Origin: JBBQYA01 sp031412335
GTDB lineage: Bacteria; Bacteroidota; Bacteroidia; Sphingobacteriales; Sphingobacteriaceae
Assembly (NCBI GenBank): GCA_031412335.1
Contig: JANOCT010000008.1
Span: 1 to 64,000 of the forward strand
DNA length: 64,000 nucleotides
Reading direction: 5' to 3'
Position numbers and translations under genes: made by a program. A model generated the notes under the pieces. It was not told where the DNA came from and did not search any database. It was given only the letters and a program-made list of their open reading frames with translations. Positions 62,862-64,000 of this stretch are shown here, piece by piece (position 1 is the first letter of the stretch; the number at the start of each line of letters is the position of its first letter).

Positions 62862-64000
62862 ACGTATTTTAATTATTTCGTATGAATTCTACCCTAAAAT
62901 TGGCGGAATAAGCTCGTATGTGGAAGAATTATTAAAGGGTTTTAAGTCAATTGAAACTGAAGTTGTTTTATTGTCATGGGCATATAGATCAAGGTTTTTA
63001 CCTTATGACCACGATCGAAAAATAATAGAAGATTCACCAATTAAGATAAAACGAATATTTAATATATTTCACTATTATTTCGGTTTTTGGCAATTTTTCT
63101 TTTTTAATAAAAAGAGCTTAGAAAGTTACGATGCTATTTTATTAGCCGACACAACTGCTGTTAAATTTGCGATGTACTTTTTTGACGCAGATCTTAGAAA
63201 AAAAACCACGATAATATTTCATGGAGGCGAGTTGCAAAGTTTTTATCATAATGTTCAAGGTTTTAAAAGAAAATTAAGATTTAGACAAAAATTTATTCAG
63301 TTATTAAGAGATATCAAGGGAATAATTACGGTTAGTGAATATCATCGCAATCAGTTTGTAACCGAATTTCCTTCTTTGTCAACTAAAATTGTCAAAATAT
63401 ATCATGGTATTAACTCATCAGATTTTACCACGTCAGATAAAAATAAAAAATTAAATTTACGTAAGCATTTGCACTTAAATGCTGATGATTTGGTTTTAAT
63501 CTCTGCATCTCGATTAATTTTTAATAAGGGTCAGGATTCACTTATTAATTTCTTTTCCAGACTTTTAAAATTAAAGCCTAGTTGTACTTTACTAATTGCA
63601 GGAGATGGGCCAGAAAAAATTAATTTAGTTAAATTGGTAGGCTCTTTAAACTTATCCTCAAAAATTAAATTTACAGATGGATTAAGTAGAATCGAATTAA
63701 TTAAATATTTGAACGCTTCCGATATTTTTGTTCAACTTTCTTCATTGCCTGAAACTTTCGGAATGGTCTATATAGAAGCTGCATTATCTTCATTACCTGC
63801 TATTGGAATTAATATTGGTGGTGTTTCGGAAGCAATAGAGGATGAAAAATCTGGGTTTTTGATCAATCAAGACGATTATGATGGATTTAGAAACGCTGTA
63901 TTCAAAATAATTCAGGACGAAGAAAATTTAATCGGTCAGTATTCTAGAGAAAGGGCAAAAAAAGTTTTTAATAATGAAAGGATGGCTAAAGAGACATTTG
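62851..64000 (+). CDS. Glycosyltransferase family 4, cut by window end
   Basis: An ATG at 62851, inside the end of the previous gene, opens a frame of 383 codons with no stop to 64000. The translation starts SAKRILIISYEFYPKIGGIS. It has the GT4 donor-site region LISASRLIFNKGQDSLINFF and the E-x7-E segment SSLPETFGMVYIEAALSSLP (Glu of PETFG and of YIEAA). LLIAGDGPEKINLVKLVGSL is also present. The C-terminus is missing, probably only a few residues. It continues the same transcript. Confidence 0.9.
   Translation, partial: MSAKRILIISYEFYPKIGGISSYVEELLKGFKSIETEVVLLSWAYRSRFLPYDHDRKIIEDSPIKIKRIFNIFHYYFGFWQFFFFNKKSLESYDAILLADTTAVKFAMYFFDADLRKKTTIIFHGGELQSFYHNVQGFKRKLRFRQKFIQLLRDIKGIITVSEYHRNQFVTEFPSLSTKIVKIYHGINSSDFTTSDKNKKLNLRKHLHLNADDLVLISASRLIFNKGQDSLINFFSRLLKLKPSCTLLIAGDGPEKINLVKLVGSLNLSSKIKFTDGLSRIELIKYLNASDIFVQLSSLPETFGMVYIEAALSSLPAIGINIGGVSEAIEDEKSGFLINQDDYDGFRNAVFKIIQDEENLIGQYSRERAKKVFNNERMAKETF

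Noticed and set aside
1..64000. Mobile elements, CRISPR arrays, tRNA or rRNA genes
   Set aside because: No transposase, integrase, direct-repeat array, tRNA cloverleaf or rRNA-like stretch was seen on either strand.

Overview
The window is AT-rich DNA from a member of the Bacteroidota, most like the Chitinophagia/Sphingobacteriia side of the phylum. The reasons are an ECF sigma factor/FecR pair with DUF4974, TonB-dependent receptors carrying carboxypeptidase-like N-terminal domains, a DUF4249 lipoprotein, a type III glutamine synthetase, an HU-CCDC81/SPOR protein, and TAnnTTTG-like promoter boxes. I see no rRNA, tRNA, CRISPR array, transposase, integrase or phage gene. It reads as chromosomal backbone with a few accessory blocks.

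Layout. 1-244: start of a secreted protein, cut by the window edge. 589-3216 (minus): three-gene unit of a small membrane protein, a caspase-like protease and a secreted barrel-like protein, closed by a clear terminator. 3398-5883 (plus): small protein, polytopic membrane protein, HisKA_3 histidine kinase and NarL-type response regulator. 6006-13049 (plus): ECF sigma factor, FecR anti-sigma, a separate STN-domain protein with eleven 16-residue repeats, TonB-dependent receptor and DUF4249 lipoprotein. Two matching AGGGGTA-N14-TGTC elements precede the sigma gene and the receptor gene and probably are the promoters of this sigma factor. 13175-17382 (minus): orphan membrane protein, DUF1275, cupin, small conserved protein, frameshifted NAD(P)H-hydrate dehydratase, VOC protein.

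17521-24589 (minus): MacB-like ABC export system (ATPase, permease, lipoprotein adaptor) with small membrane proteins, a nitroreductase, a CPBP protease and DUF6064. 24711-40180 (minus): dense stress and redox block with flavodoxin-fold reductase, VIT family protein, DUF6496, DUF6544, MFS, Acg-like nitroreductase, Dps, OsmC, DJ-1/PfpI protein, quinone-reductase-like MDR, SOUL protein, semialdehyde dehydrogenase, P-type ATPase and AI-2E protein.

40221-49557 (minus): FolC, TonB, ExbD, ExbB, HU-CCDC81/SPOR protein, a plugless barrel and a 1011-residue TPR protein, which together look like a trans-envelope energised assembly. 50094-56796 (minus): TonB-dependent receptor, pyrB, pyrR and glutamine synthetase III. 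57093-64000 (plus): surface glycan locus with four glycosyltransferases, a flippase and a FemAB/GNAT-like transferase; the last gene is cut by the window end.

The strongest unexplained signals are a 103-bp structured repeat in two inverted copies (49858-49960 and 54291-54393, seven mismatches) with a diverged relative at 44803-44874, the 16-residue repeat protein that carries the signalling domain apart from its receptor, the paired ECF promoters, a perfect palindrome between glutamine synthetase and the glycan locus, and a frameshift in the hydrate dehydratase gene that falls exactly on a canonical -1 slippery heptamer.
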